From the NCBI GenBank assembly GCA_907164885.2, contig OU015498.1, forward strand, positions 92,847,733-92,911,732: a stretch of DNA of 64,000 nucleotides, read 5' to 3'. The position numbers were made by a program, and so were the translations under genes. Within the stretch, counting starts at the first letter, position 1. Each line of letters begins with the position of its first letter. Positions 10,386 to 21,429 of this stretch are shown here, piece by piece. The notes under the pieces were generated by a model, which had not been told where the DNA came from, did no database searches, and was given only the letters and a program-made list of their open reading frames with translations. The DNA is from Dolomedes plantarius. Its lineage: Eukaryota; Arthropoda; Arachnida; Araneae; Dolomedidae.

Positions 10386-11204
10386 AGCCATGTAGACATT
10401 CTTTCATACTATTTACATTTATCATTTTGTGATGCGTGAGTATTACGCAAAACAAATATAACCCATACTCTTCCCAGTTGAGCAGTTTAAACAAAATAAT
10501 GCGAATAACTTATCTGGTTACTAGCTATGTTATATCATGTATCGTTTACTATAAGCTTTCGAGAAAAGTGGTAGTATATAAGAAATTTTACATTCCATAA
10601 CTTCCAGCAGTTTGCAATGAAAATTATTAATAAATAATGTTTGTACCATGCTGGTTTTAACCAAGAACCATATTTTGATGAATCGTCAGAGACTGTGTTG
10701 GTTTACAGTACATAGCGCAGTGGAAATTTTTAAAAAAATTATAAACAGTGTTTCTGGAAATCACTGTAAGTTACCTGAAAACTGTACGCCACTATAATTA
10801 AATAAGGCTACCTTATGCAGAGATCAGAAGTCTGATCAGAACTTCTGATCTAATTTACGCGAAATAGCTATATTAGTCTTCATATGACTGTGACTACAGC
10901 AGTCCACTTTAATTTTCTGCTTTAAATTTCTGCTTTGTTCACACAATTTTTTTCCAGTAGAAAGCCTTGCAAGCTTCTTCTGCTTTCAATAAAGCTATAT
11001 TAGAAATTTGAAACGAATTTCCTTTTTGAGATCATTTTTGTTGGAAAAAGAAGAAGTGTTAAATAACTTGAACTTTTTTTTCCATCCTTATGACACTTTC
11101 AAATGTCCATAGGACCATGGAACCGCAGGAAAATGTAGTTCAACTGCGTTCCCTGGGCCATGCCCTCTAACGCAGATATTTCAGATTGTGACATCGGGGA
11201 ACCA

Positions 11205-11435
11205 GTATGCAACGAAGAGAGAAATGGAGTAAAGTGATTGGTCGGCTCCAGGATCCTCCACTTTTGCTTCACCAGAGTGAAGCAGCTTTCGGTGCGGTCT
11301 GAACTTGAGAGGGTGATTGGTTTGGTTTGGAGCGCTACTGCAGAAGGTGAAGAGACAGATTTTGGCTAACTGTGTAAGCTGGAATCCAATTGGCAACGAA
11401 GAGAGAAGGGGAAGAAAGTGATTGGTTAGTAAAGA
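11205..11435. promoter_or_regulatory. Duplicated block with three CCAAT-type sites
   Basis: 'gcaacgaagagagaa' followed by 'aaagtgattggt' occurs twice (about 11209 and 11391), giving an internal duplication about 182 bp apart. Three 'gattggt' motifs (CCAAT on the minus strand) lie near 11237, 11315 and 11421. The centre (11313-11345) also resembles a reversed tail of the 16-kb SINE. It could be a promoter fragment or only a local duplication. Confidence 0.3.
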
Positions 11436-12192
11436 GACAATAGATTCAGAGTTCAGATCCATGAGTTCAATCACTATAGCTTGGAGCTTCGGTACGAACT
11501 TTCAAATGTTATGAAGTAATCAGTTATATATAAAAAAAACTTGTCTTTAATATATCTATTCTGGTTTTTAAGCACGGTGTTAACCTTTATAGTCGTGATC
11601 CGACAAATCATTATCATGTAGAAGTAATTATAACTGTAGCACCAACTCTTATTTACATCTGGTTTATTAACACATTAAAATCTCGGTTAAATAAGTCATT
11701 TACAAAGTTTCGTTCCGACGAACGTTAAAAATACTCGTGAGAGCCGGGCTCATTATTCAAAGTCCGACGAGCTCCCCGTCTCTCCGTAAGCGTGTTGACC
11801 CTTCAACAGTCCAAAACTATTCTCCCTTCTTCGTTACCGGTGTCCCTCTTTATCCATTCTTCTCAGCGCCATCTCGAACCATCCATGACGAATTTTCTTT
11901 CCTGCCGACTTTTCCAAGGTAAAAGCGCGCAGCGTCCTTTTAACTATTGTCGCACTTCTCCAAAGGTGTATATCGTTCGACACCTGTTTGAGTTTCTTTT
12001 GGGCTCATTGAAGACGCTATTACTCATGTTCATCAATTCCACTTAGGAATGGGAGACGAGAGTCTGACACACGGGATCTTCAACTTGGAATTGCTACTAG
12101 CGACACCCAAGTTCTTAGATGGTAAGAGTTTTTCATCTACGGGAAATGGGTTTCGTCACTATTAGTTGTAGAGAATAAAAGTATCGATTAGG
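11436..12192. other. Intergenic DNA with a weak open frame
   Basis: Open frames at 11737-12046 are more GC-rich than their surroundings, and a donor-like AAG|GTAAAA lies near 11917. No domain is recognised and overlapping frames compete, so I do not call a gene. Confidence 0.3.
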
Positions 12193-12572
12193 CAGGGGTA
12201 CTCAAACTGCGGCCCGAAACACTTACACTCATTATGAGGCAGGTAAATTTATAAACATAATTTCGGAAATTCGGGATCCTGAAAAATACAAAACTGTACA
12301 AAAATGTGCCATCTGCTGCTCACGTTGTTCCCATCAACCCATCTTTTTGAATAATCCTATTCCAAAATTAAACATGCGAGGAACGTACATAGAAATCGGT
12401 TTACTGATTCTTACCTTGATGACGTATCGAGAGTAGCATGTATCAAGTATAAAGCTGTTTTGTTTAAAATAGTCAAAAGTTTGTCTCGACATTAAAAATC
12501 ACACTAATTTTTAAATAAACGCTTGATTACATTTAGGTTTCGAGTTTATTTATTACATTATTATATTATGAA

Positions 12573-13913
12573 TAGGGATACGTAATTTTCGTATTTACGA
12601 AGGAGATGTGAATAAATGCGAAATTTGCCGATATGAGCGAATAATTAAAATTAAGCGAATAAATAAAATTATTTCTTTACTACTTTTCAGCGAAAACTCG
12701 ATGATAAACGGCTTTTTAAGCGAAATTAGGTAATAATACAAGGTGCGGCCATTAATTTCCGGGACTGATCTAATAACTCCAGAAAATATTACATCAAATA
12801 CATATCCACTTAATATGTTTCGAAGTAACTCCCACCTGCCGTTATGCACTTCTGTGCTCGACTGTTAAGTTTCGGAAACAACTTTTAAAGTCCTCTTTCG
12901 GAATGCTCTTTAATGTGGACGTCACCGTTTTCTTGATGACTTCGACATCCTCAAATCTTGTTCCGTTCAGTAAATCTTTCAGTTTTGGAAACAAGAAAAA
13001 GTCTGCCGGTGCTAAGTTTGGAGAGTATGGAGGATGCTGCATCTCCACGACCTCATGCTGGGCCAATTTGCTGAAGGGACCAAGATTTGAGGATGTCGAA
13101 GCCGTCAAGAAAACGGCGACGTTCACATTAAAGAGCATTCCGAAAGAAGACTTTAAAAGTTGTTTCCGAAACTTATACAGCCAAGCACAGAAGGGCATTG
13201 CGGCAGGTGGGAGATACTTCGAAACATATTAAATGGGTATGTATTTCATGTAATATTTTGGGGAGTTATTAGATCAGTCCTGGAAATTAATGGCCACACC
13301 TGGTAGTAATAATTTATTAACATAAATGAATAACTAAGACCATCCTAAGAAATCTCACTCTCCTTCAGATTTGCTCCGAATTTCACCCGGACAGTTTGTC
13401 CGTACCGGAGTCGAACCTAAAAATCTAACTGTAAAAATCCACCATCAAGTTTTGTGGAACAATTTAGTAGATTTAAGAACGTCTCTTGAGCCCCAAGGGT
13501 AAAGTCAAGGGTATTTCAGCTACTTACGGTAGTCAACCAAGAGACTCCTGTTGATGTTATATAGATTTTAATTGCAACGAAATGCTGCTACCTTAACTTT
13601 GCAAAGGCAGCTATACAAAGCTTCTATAGTCCCTTTAACAGAGTAGATAGAGATATTTTAGTATGTACAACATAGTAATTAATGACATAAGGCAAAGACT
13701 TAAGTCAGTTAATGTGGATACTACTACAATGTTAGCTTTTAACTAAGAATTTTGATACTTACCTATCAAAGTAAGTAAAATTGTAATCATTTTTAATAAA
13801 CGCGAAAGTTTTTAATTTATAATTATTTACGAATAAATGCGAAATTTTATATATTGTATTTCGTTTTCGTTGCGAAATTTCGATATTTTTTATGCGAAAT
13901 TTACGTATCCCTA
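12573..13913. mobile_element. Second element nested in the hAT shell
   Basis: Inverted ends 'tagggatacgtaa' and 'ttacgtatccccta'-like (right end 13901-13913) are backed by subterminal repeats of 'aaatgcgaaatt' in both arms. Flanks attatgaa (12565-12572) and attatgag (13914-13921) match at 7 of 8 positions. The 8-bp duplication again points to hAT. It is interrupted by the mariner foldback at 12739-13303. Confidence 0.65.
12739..13303. mobile_element. Mariner foldback made of two 3' ends
   Basis: The left arm and the right arm are inverted copies of the 3' end of a mariner element, with TA on both outer sides (12737-12738, 13304-13305). Each arm encodes the same transposase C-terminus ('FEDVE...KKT', 'SIPKEDFKSCFRNL'). 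The left arm, read on the minus strand, runs further in, through 'YSPNLAPADFFLFPKLK', the block that holds the last catalytic Asp of mariner DD34D enzymes. No 5' end or HTH is present. It cannot encode a transposase but could fold into a long hairpin. Confidence 0.75.
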
Positions 13914-14155
13914 ATTATGAGGTTTAGTGAACTATGTGGTGGACCGCATAACGTAGTAAACTTATGCATGTGGCCCTAAAGAAAAAAAGATTAAGTACGG
14001 CTGGATTAGGAGGTCTACCTTGACATTGATGCTATGCATGGGTTTTAACACTAGAGAGATAAACTTATTTGATTACGGGCAACAAAACTGAGTACCAAAT
14101 CACTAGCTAAAAACGGCGACTGACTTGTAACAAAACGTTGTAATGTAATGTAATA

Positions 14156-14933
14156 CAAGATGCGCCTTTATATATAATATAAAGTAACCGGACATTTTTT
14201 TATAAATAATAAAATTATTACTCACCTTCACATAAATTTATCTCCTTTAAAATAATAGCCAAAGGAGTCTATACAATTTTTCCAACGTCTCTTCAAGTCA
14301 TCGAAACACTGTTTATAGGCGTTTCAACTAACCGTTCGCAAAATACGCGTGACATTTGATTTAATATCCGAGACATTTTCAAATCTATGCCCTTTCATGA
14401 CCATCTTAAGCTTCGAAAAAAGGAAAAAATCAGCTGGCGATATGTCGGGAGAATATGGTGGGTGATTTATCACTATAATTGAATGCTTAGCAAGATATTG
14501 TTGTATAGAAATTGCTGTATGGGGCCCAGCATTATCGGGTAAAAGAAACCATTGCCCAGAATCAAACAGTTCCTTCCTAACTCACCTTATCCTATTTCTT
14601 AATCGAAAAAGCCCCTCCTTGTAAAAATACTGATTAATTGTTTTATTTTCAGGAGCAAATTCGTGGTGAATAAGTCCTTTGTAATCAAAACATGAAAAAT
14701 CCATGAAAGGACAGAAATTTGAAAACGTCTGGGATATTAAATCAAATGTTAAGCGTATTTTGCGAACGGTTAGTTCCAACGCCTATAAACAGTGTTTCGA
14801 TGATTTGAAGAAACGTTCGAAAAATTGTATAGACTCCTTTGGCTATTATTTTGAAGCAGATAAATTTATATGAATGTGAGTAATATTTTTCTTATTTATA
14901 AAAATTGTCCGGTTACTTTATGGGCGCACCTTG
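14156..14933. mobile_element. Second mariner foldback (different family)
   Basis: Inverted arms begin 'caagatgcgcc' (left) and, reversed, 'caaggtgcgcccataaagta' (right), with TA on both sides. Both arms carry a mariner 3' end; the shared piece reads 'CIDSFGYYF' near the end of the protein. The left arm extends inward through 'HPPYSPDISPADFFLFSKLK' on the minus strand, the conserved mariner block around the third catalytic Asp. The left tip has a short insertion of TA-rich sequence. The middle is unrelated or scrambled. Non-autonomous. Confidence 0.7.
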
Positions 14934-14984
14934 TATAATGTGACAGGAACATTCGGTATTCAGTGCCTGAAAGCGAGCGACGAG

Positions 14985-15040
14985 CAATCTCAGGTCGAGC
15001 TCAGGTCAAGCCCAGGTCGAGCTCAGGTCGAGCAATCGTA
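14985..15040 (+). repeat. Short tandem repeat, 11-12 bp
   Basis: Four to five relatives of 'caggtcgagct' follow one another inside the right arm of the 14115-15232 element. Confidence 0.75.
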
Positions 15041-15232
15041 CTAATCTGGATTGTCGGTTTTTTTCCGCAAATCCCTTTGATAGTTGCATTACAAGTCAGT
15101 GCAGGTCACACTTAAACGATTGAAGTAGAGCAGCTTTTGAACCATTCATTCAAAATGAGCTTTCGCGAAGAAACATGGGTTCACTTGTAACGTAATGCTC
15201 GCCACGAGATTACATTACAAGTCAGTCGCCAC

Positions 15233-16060
15233 CTTCTATAGCAGCAGTTGAATCTGCTGCTTCTTAAAGTAGCAGGCAAAATGCAAAGACCATATATCCA
15301 CTCTCGAAATGGACTCTCAAATTCGAAGATGGATGAGAATGCAGTTACAGAAAGACAGCAAGAATAAAACGGGCCAACGAAAGGCAGGCAGACTCACGTG
15401 CGCTTTCTTAAAGTATCAGACAGAAGGTTGCCCGGCCCCCCTAAATAAACCCTCACACAGCTGATGTTTGGATTATTTCCAAGCTGTACAGAGAGAGTGG
15501 GGAAATTCTGCTCATACAACCGAATCTGAAGGAAATGGGGTTATCCTGTGTACAACTTTCATTCTACATTACCTCCTCGCAGTGCTCCTGGGCAACTTTT
15601 ATAACGACAAAATGATCTACAACGGTGTCATGTATTCTTGGCTCAAACTAATTTTCCTTACCCACTTTTTTGGTTTTAGTTCTTTGTTCCTTATATTGTA
15701 TTTTTGTATTTTATTTGCATTTTGCCTGCCATTGTAAATTTGAAAAAATTAAAAATAAAATATTCATTATACCGTGTCCCTTGATGGTCAAGTACCCCTT
15801 AAAAAACTCTAGCTCAAAATCTGTAAGAAGCGCGAAGACATTCCAGTCTGAATAACAAAAAGATCAAGGCAAAATTATCGATTCCGGGTTCTGTTCTCCA
15901 GAATAACGTTGACTCTGTGACGTTCATATCCTAAATAGAGAATTTGAACTCTGGTGGAAAGATATTTATCACTGCTATAAAATCTTATATCAACTAAAAG
16001 TGATTGGAATTACCAGTCCAGATTCTTGTGATAATATACCTAGAGAAAAGTATAATAATA
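15233..16060. other. Intergenic DNA, no gene seen
   Basis: There is a weak frame at 15468-15737 with a hydrophobic C-terminal half and no recognisable family. I see nothing else. Confidence 0.4.
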
Positions 16061-16074
16061 CGTAATATCATGTA

Positions 16075-16261
16075 GCCAGCGATGGCCGAATGGCTAAAGC
16101 GCTGGCATTCGGTTCAGATCCTATGGGTTCGAGTCCCACGGTTGGCATGGATGTTTGTAGCCGTTCGAAATCGGCTTTAAACTGTAGTGTAGGTCCCTGT
16201 CCAATTAGCCCTCGTGTAGCAAAAAGTTGACCCTAGCGTTCCAAACCAAACAAAAACAAAC
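16075..16261 (+). mobile_element. tRNA-derived SINE, family 2, full length
   Basis: The head is a near-complete tRNA-like fold. 'gccagc' pairs with 'gttggc' as an acceptor stem, 'tggccgaatggctaaagcgc' is the D arm/A box, and 'gggttcgagtccc' is the T arm/B box. The body ends in a CAAA-rich tail. A perfect 14-bp target duplication, cgtaatatcatgta, lies at 16061-16074 and 16262-16275. Because the body recurs at 38.75, 44.8 and 51.9 kb, this is a SINE and not a working tRNA gene. Confidence 0.9.
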
Positions 16262-17050
16262 CGTAATATCATGTAAAAACATGCGAGGCATCAGATTATA
16301 CTATTCTATAATTGTATATACTTACAGCGTGTACCATAATAGACTGATCTATGCTTAGGGAACCCACTCCCGATGTGCTATGTCTATGCGAGCACCAGTT
16401 TTTATTCGGTTGTTACTGTCTTTTAATCACTCGGATATTTTAATGCCGAAAAAGGCAAACTTAAAATGACTTAAAGCTTGTTCACATTGCCTCCGAAGCG
16501 TTGCGTTACGTTACTACGTTGGCTCCAAGATTGTTGGCATGACCTATGATTGGTTTGACATACACGTGGGCAATGAACTGACCTCTCCTAAAGTGGTCGG
16601 TTAAATTTTTTAACCCTGACGCAACATAATGCTCCGGCTTCAGCTTGAACAGGCCGTTACACCCGGCTCAGCCAGGTAGACCGCCTTTCTCTATGAACGT
16701 CAATCTTTTTCGTTTCTGACACGGCGATGCATCTTGCACACAAAGTAAGAATTGTTACTTGCCACAAAGTAAGAAGGTTTGATGCTGATAACATAATGTG
16801 TTGCGACTCTCCTGCACAGATCTCTGATTTCCGTCTCTGTCTTAAGCTATGTCCACAGTCGTGCGCTTTCCACTTGCCTTTCATCTTCAACATGAGGTAC
16901 GGGGAAGGGAAAGCGAGACATGCGCGGAGGCATGCCTCTTCCCCTGTAAAATTCCCGGAATTCAATAGCGCATGCCTTATTGCAAGCGTATCCAACCCAA
17001 CTGGATTTTATTGCCTCATTCCACACTTCTTTTCTATTCTACTAGTCAGA

Positions 17051-17430
17051 ATGTCGCAGTCTTCAGAAGAAATTTTAAATTTTATTGAAGATTATAGAAA
17101 TTTACCGGCATTGTGGGCCGTCAACCACTCCACATACACAAATGAAATTATCAGACGCGATAGGCTTAAGTTGTTGGCCGACAAGTACCAGTTGAACGTT
17201 GAAATAGTTAAAACAAAAATAAAAAGCTTGAGGTCATACTTTGCCAAAGAGCATGCAAAAGTGAAAAAAAAAAGAAAACGGGTTCAGCCGCGAAAAATGT
17301 GTACATGTCCCCGTGGTTTCCGTATAAATTACTTTTGCTTATTGCGGACATCCTGACCCCAAAGCCAACCAGGGAAACTGGAGAAAATCCAGCAGAGGAT
17401 GAGGAGACGAGATGTAAAGAGAATTATCCA
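17051..17430 (+). pseudogene. MADF-domain protein, first exon, frameshifted
   Basis: From the ATG at 17051 the protein opens 'MSQSSEEILNFIEDYRNLPA' and runs through a MADF (Myb/SANT-like) domain: 'LWAVNHSTY' (the conserved Trp), 'RDRLKLLADKY', 'VKTKIKSLRSYF'. A Lys-rich tail follows. Near 17281-17284 one base appears lost: the continuation 'NVYMSPWFPYKLLLLIAD', typical of these proteins, is in the next frame. The frame then meets a perfect donor, GTAAGT, at 17431-17436. In Harbinger elements the MADF protein helps the nuclease find DNA ends and enter the nucleus; here it is broken. It could alternatively be a domesticated host gene with a sequencing error in the A-rich run. Confidence 0.65.
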
Positions 17431-18789
17431 GTAAGTAATTTTTGTAATTTAATCGAATTATTATTTAAAATAAGTTACTTAATCCATAAAATTATTTCAT
17501 TATTTGAAATGAAGGACCTATTTTTTATTATAAAAAAAAATAATTATAATAACGTAAATTGATCATCTCTATTTCATTCATTAAAATATATTATTTTGAA
17601 ATAACAAATCACTTACTTTATTACTTTAAATACTTTATTTCAAGTAAGAAATATCACGTAATTTACTTAGTTCAGTTACTTGTTTTCTTTTATTTCAAAT
17701 AATTAAATATCATTTCATTTTCTACGTATATGAAAAACCGTATTGAAAGTATGAAGTACAGGTAGACCTCCTACAGCACGGCATCTTACAACACGGTTTC
17801 GCTCTAACACGGTAAGATAAATTGCGGGAACCCTCGTATAACACTGAAACCTGTAACACGGTTTCGCTTTAACACGATTAAAAAATTGCGAAAACCTTTG
17901 TACAACATTGTACTTCTATAGCACTAGATAACATGATTTTTGTTTAACATATTTAAAATAATGACGGGAAGGAATAATGAATTCCGCTTCTACATCACAC
18001 TCCACCACTATGGAAAAAAAATTTAATTTTTTTTTTTAATTTTTCCTTTTATAGTCGACTCATGTCCCTGTTCATAGTAGCTGAAAATAAACATTTTAGG
18101 GCATACATGACAGTGTAAGTGTGCCTCCAAGCATCAAAACATTAAATTAAATCTCAGCCAAAACAACAAACCAAACTAATTTTGAATTAGAATTAGAATT
18201 CTATATACATATTATATGCAATTTCTTTACCATACACAAGTTTTACTGTACATAAAAGAAATATCAAATAATTAGCACATTTCTGGTTCTGTAAATATAC
18301 TGTGTATAATACATTGGAAATTTCAACAGGAATGAGAGAATTACAAATTTGTCTATTTATTATATTCAACAAAATTCCATGCTCTTTATTAGCGATACTA
18401 TTACAAACTTAGAACCACATAATTTCTCATCTTATCTGCATCATTTTCATTGAATTAATTATCTTGAAATGACACCTTAGTTATTTACCTCGCATTTTCA
18501 TGTGCGTTAACTCTTAGCAACACTATCATAATATAAAACAAACACAGAATACCACACAATAAGCTTCTTATTATCAACTACATTGATCAAGAAAAATTCC
18601 ATGATAAAATTTGCAACTATACATCATCCTATCATCATCATAATTATTACTAAATACTTCCTCTATGAAAAAACACTATAATATTTATATACCCACTTTT
18701 ACTTTTCATAATAATTGTAAAATAAAAATTATCGCACAAAATTTCATGACATAAAATAAACCGTATCATCACAACACTAACTATATATA

Positions 18790-20200
18790 CACTGCTGGCC
18801 ACCCAAATTGCAACACCAAGAAAGACAAGAGATATCACAACAAAATTTATTTTGTAGATAACATGTTGACCAAGTATCAAATGATTAAATTTATAGACTT
18901 CTGTGAAGTGTGGTTCCTGTCAAAATCAGTAGCCAGAGTAGCCGCCATTGTTGGAGATCACCGCTGCCACACGCCTCGGCATTGATTCAAAGAGACTTTG
19001 GATGAGTTCTTGGGGTACAGCAGACCAAGCAGCTTCCACACGTTGCCAAAGTTGATCTGCTGTGGCAGCTGGGGATGGAACCATGGTGAATCGTAGAGCA
19101 ACCATGGACAACATGTTTTCTATCGGCGAAAGATCCGGAGAGCGAGGCGGCCAGGGAAGCAATTCAATCTGGCGATTGACGAAGAACCGTTGGACAATGC
19201 GTGCCACGTGTGGTCGCGCATTATCCTGTTGAAATATGGCTGTGGGCAAGCCCTGAAGGTAAGGAAGGACAACTGGCTCCAACATCTCGGAGATGTAGCG
19301 CTGGCTGTTTAAAGTACCGGCAATGCGTACTACAGGTGTGCGAGAGTGATATCCAATACCGCCCCATACCATAATACCCGGTGCAGGACCAGTGTGGCGG
19401 TGCATAGAGCAGCTGTTCAGCATCCTCTCTTCACGGTGTCTCCAGACTCGAATGCGACCATCGTGGTGTTGCAGACAGAAGCGTGACTCGTCAGTAAAGA
19501 CAATTTCATTCCATTCTGCCGTCCACATCCTTCTGTCATCGCACCATTGGCGGCGGAGACGTCTGTGGTTCTGCGTCAAGGGTAGACAAAGCAATGGACG
19601 TCTTGCGGACAGACCACTCTGCTGTAAACGGCGTCGAATGGTACGCGCAGACACTGGATGATGCGTTACAGACTGCATGTGCTGTGCTATGGTTCGTGAT
19701 GTGACTGAGCGATCCGTCACTGCCATGCGAACAATTTGCCTGTCATCATGTGAAGTGGTGCGCTGAGGTGGATGCGATCGAACACGCCGGTCCGTCGTAC
19801 CCTCCAGCATCCAACGATCACATATCCGCATTACAGTTGTTTGGTTTCGTCTAACACGACTACCGATTTCCCTGAAAGATAATCCACAATCTCGGTAGGC
19901 CACTATCCTTCCTCTGTTGAACTCGGATACTTGATCAAAAGATGATAGCTGTTTTCGACGAGGCATAATTGATCGTTTTTTTTTTGAAAAAACACAAGAA
20001 AAACACAATTGCCGAACTTGAAATCGTCGAAATCTCCAAGCCTTAAATAGCGCTTTGAAGTGGCGCCACAGGCGCGCGTGATGTGCGTCTGCGCTGAAAT
20101 TCTAATCATTTGCATATCTCACCTCCGCTAATGCATGTTGTAAATTTCATGTTATTTTCATGTTTCCTTCAGGGTGTTGCATTTACAGTGGCCAGCAGTG
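18790..20200 (-). mobile_element. Tc1-like element with intact transposase
   Basis: The ends are 'cactgctggccac' (left) and, reversed, 'cactgctggccactg' (right), each followed further in by 'tgcaacacc'. TA lies on both outer sides (18788-18789, 20201-20202). The length, 1411 bp, is typical for Tc1. It encodes one uninterrupted transposase on the minus strand. Confidence 0.9.
18926..19966 (-). CDS. Tc1-like transposase, DD34E, apparently intact
   Basis: This enzyme cuts element ends and joins them to TA sites in the nucleus. I chose the ATG at 19966 ('MPRRKQLSSFDQVSEF'); an upstream in-frame ATG at 20008 adds a low-complexity Lys-rich leader and lies in the expected 5' UTR. The 346 residues hold two N-terminal HTH modules (about 8-60 and 65-125). 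'FTDESRF' has Asp159, 'QQDNARPH' has Asp248 and 'SPDLSPIEN' has Glu283, with 34 residues between the last two. 'IMVWGGI' and the closing 'RRVAAVI' region are normal. No stop or frameshift is visible. It lies wholly within its own inverted ends. Whether it is expressed cannot be told. Confidence 0.9.
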   Translation of the reverse strand: MPRRKQLSSFDQVSEFNRGRIVAYRDCGLSFREIGSRVRRNQTTVMRICDRWMLEGTTDRRVRSHPPQRTTSHDDRQIVRMAVTDRSVTSRTIAQHMQSVTHHPVSARTIRRRLQQSGLSARRPLLCLPLTQNHRRLRRQWCDDRRMWTAEWNEIVFTDESRFCLQHHDGRIRVWRHREERMLNSCSMHRHTGPAPGIMVWGGIGYHSRTPVVRIAGTLNSQRYISEMLEPVVLPYLQGLPTAIFQQDNARPHVARIVQRFFVNRQIELLPWPPRSPDLSPIENMLSMVALRFTMVPSPAATADQLWQRVEAAWSAVPQELIQSLFESMPRRVAAVISNNGGYSGY

Positions 20201-20639
20201 TATATACACATCGACGTCATTGTAACTAAAAATCATAGACATATGTCATTTGCACAGATTGTTCGTTTCCAAAGTCCATAATTTTACATATGATATATTC
20301 TCTGTGCATGATTTTACGTAAAACACAGTTATATCGTTCATCTTGTGGGTGTCTTCACGCTGAGTCTGGTACATTTATATTCACCCACTTTTTTTTTTTT
20401 TTTTGTACTTTTTTTTCTTTTTTTTTATATGACTAAGTCTATAATATTTTGTACCATCAGACCACTGTATCAACATACCTACAACCTTCCTGTTCACATT
20501 GTCGGAAATCATAGCTCCATACGAATCATATAACGCTACTAATTCGTCAAACTCCTTATTAATTTAATTAGTATTGCAAAGACATTTTGATTTTTCCCTT
20601 TTATTTTATTTTATATTATTTATACTTTTCAAGTCACCG
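20201..20639. other. Interior of the Tigger shell between insertions
   Basis: AT-rich DNA with a T-run at 20390-20427. No gene is seen. Confidence 0.4.
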
Positions 20640-21427
20640 TGTCCCCTGTAAATTTGGCTTTCCAGGGGCAGGAGTAAATAGGGGCTTGTAAACCAGGAGG
20701 AAATAGAAGAATAGCTGTCGGTGTGGCCAGTGATAGCGATCTAAAGTTTATAAATAATGCAAGATGGATGGTCGTAATTATATGGCCCACAGTAAAACCT
20801 TCAGATGACAAGGGTCAAAGTGGTATTGCAAATGAAATTTATGGTGGGGAAGTACTTCGTAGACTATGTACAGGGGCAGTATATTAAGGAACCAATTGGG
20901 GCAGGAACTACTCAGAGAAAAACAGCCCACAGCCCAATGAAAAAGAGAGGCGGGCCAGAATGCCCCCCCCCCTGAAAACGGACAATAGCCCCTCCAAGTA
21001 CGAAAGGAATAGGAGAGGAGGTCCAGATTTATCTCAGACTTTTTTCTTAGAGCTCAGATGATAGAGAGTCTCGACTGCCTCAGAGTCCAGGAGAAGTGCC
21101 AGTAACCCGCCAAGATGATCCTGTATATGACATGATTTTGGGTCCCTGTCGTCGATGTCATCTTTCATCGCTGCATACTTCAGCTGTAGTAAGTGCCTCC
21201 CCATAGACTCTAAAAATCCTTACTTTGACTATATAGTTCGCCTCTGCTTCTGAGTTCTCGTATGTGAAATGTTAATATGAAAGGGAATATTGTGCTAGTA
21301 GCAATTACACTTTAATTGAATTTTGTGAATTATTAAATAAATGTATGTTAAAGGCCAATGCTATATCTTCCTTGCTAGCTCCAACACACGCATGCATCCA
21401 TTGTTTTAAGGTGAATAATAATCTACA
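20640..21427 (+). repeat. Left LTR
   Basis: About 788 bp with TG...CA ends, followed after TC by the primer-binding site. It matches the reversed copy at 24904-25699 along nearly all its length, with landmarks such as 'ggtccagattta', 'gatgatcctg' and 'aaaggccaatgctat'. The first ~45 bp of U3 differ between the two copies. Confidence 0.8.
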
Positions 21428-21429
21428 TC

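Larger units (their letters stand above)
8861..11180. other. Intergenic DNA, no gene seen
   Basis: There is a short GA run at 8863-8874 and a degenerate 'cgtacgacatt' repeat (9120-9178), listed separately. At 9584-9604 'cactgctggccacccaactt' looks like the tip of the Tc1 family at 18.8 kb without the element. The rest is AT-rich and I see nothing that codes. Confidence 0.5.
12193..14003. mobile_element. hAT-like element (outer shell of a nest)
   Basis: The left end is 'caggggtactcaaactgcgg', the classic look of hAT ends. The right end, reversed, is 'cagccgtacttaatc', with 'ggccac' further in. GATTAGG flanks both sides (12186-12192 and 14004-14010), in keeping with a 7-8 bp duplication. Most of its length is taken by a second inserted element. 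Confidence 0.6.
14115..15232. mobile_element. Inverted-end element holding a second mariner foldback
   Basis: 'ggcgactgacttgtaac' at 14115 reappears reversed as 'ttacaagtcagtcgcc' ending near 15231. Related 'ttacaagtcagtg' and 'cacttgtaacgtaatg' motifs lie inside the right arm. No clear target duplication was found, so the superfamily is open. The body is mostly the foldback at 14156-14933. Confidence 0.5.

Noticed and set aside
16075..16150. Functional tRNA gene
   Set aside because: The tRNA-like head is followed by a SINE body and tail, flanked by a target duplication, and the body recurs elsewhere.
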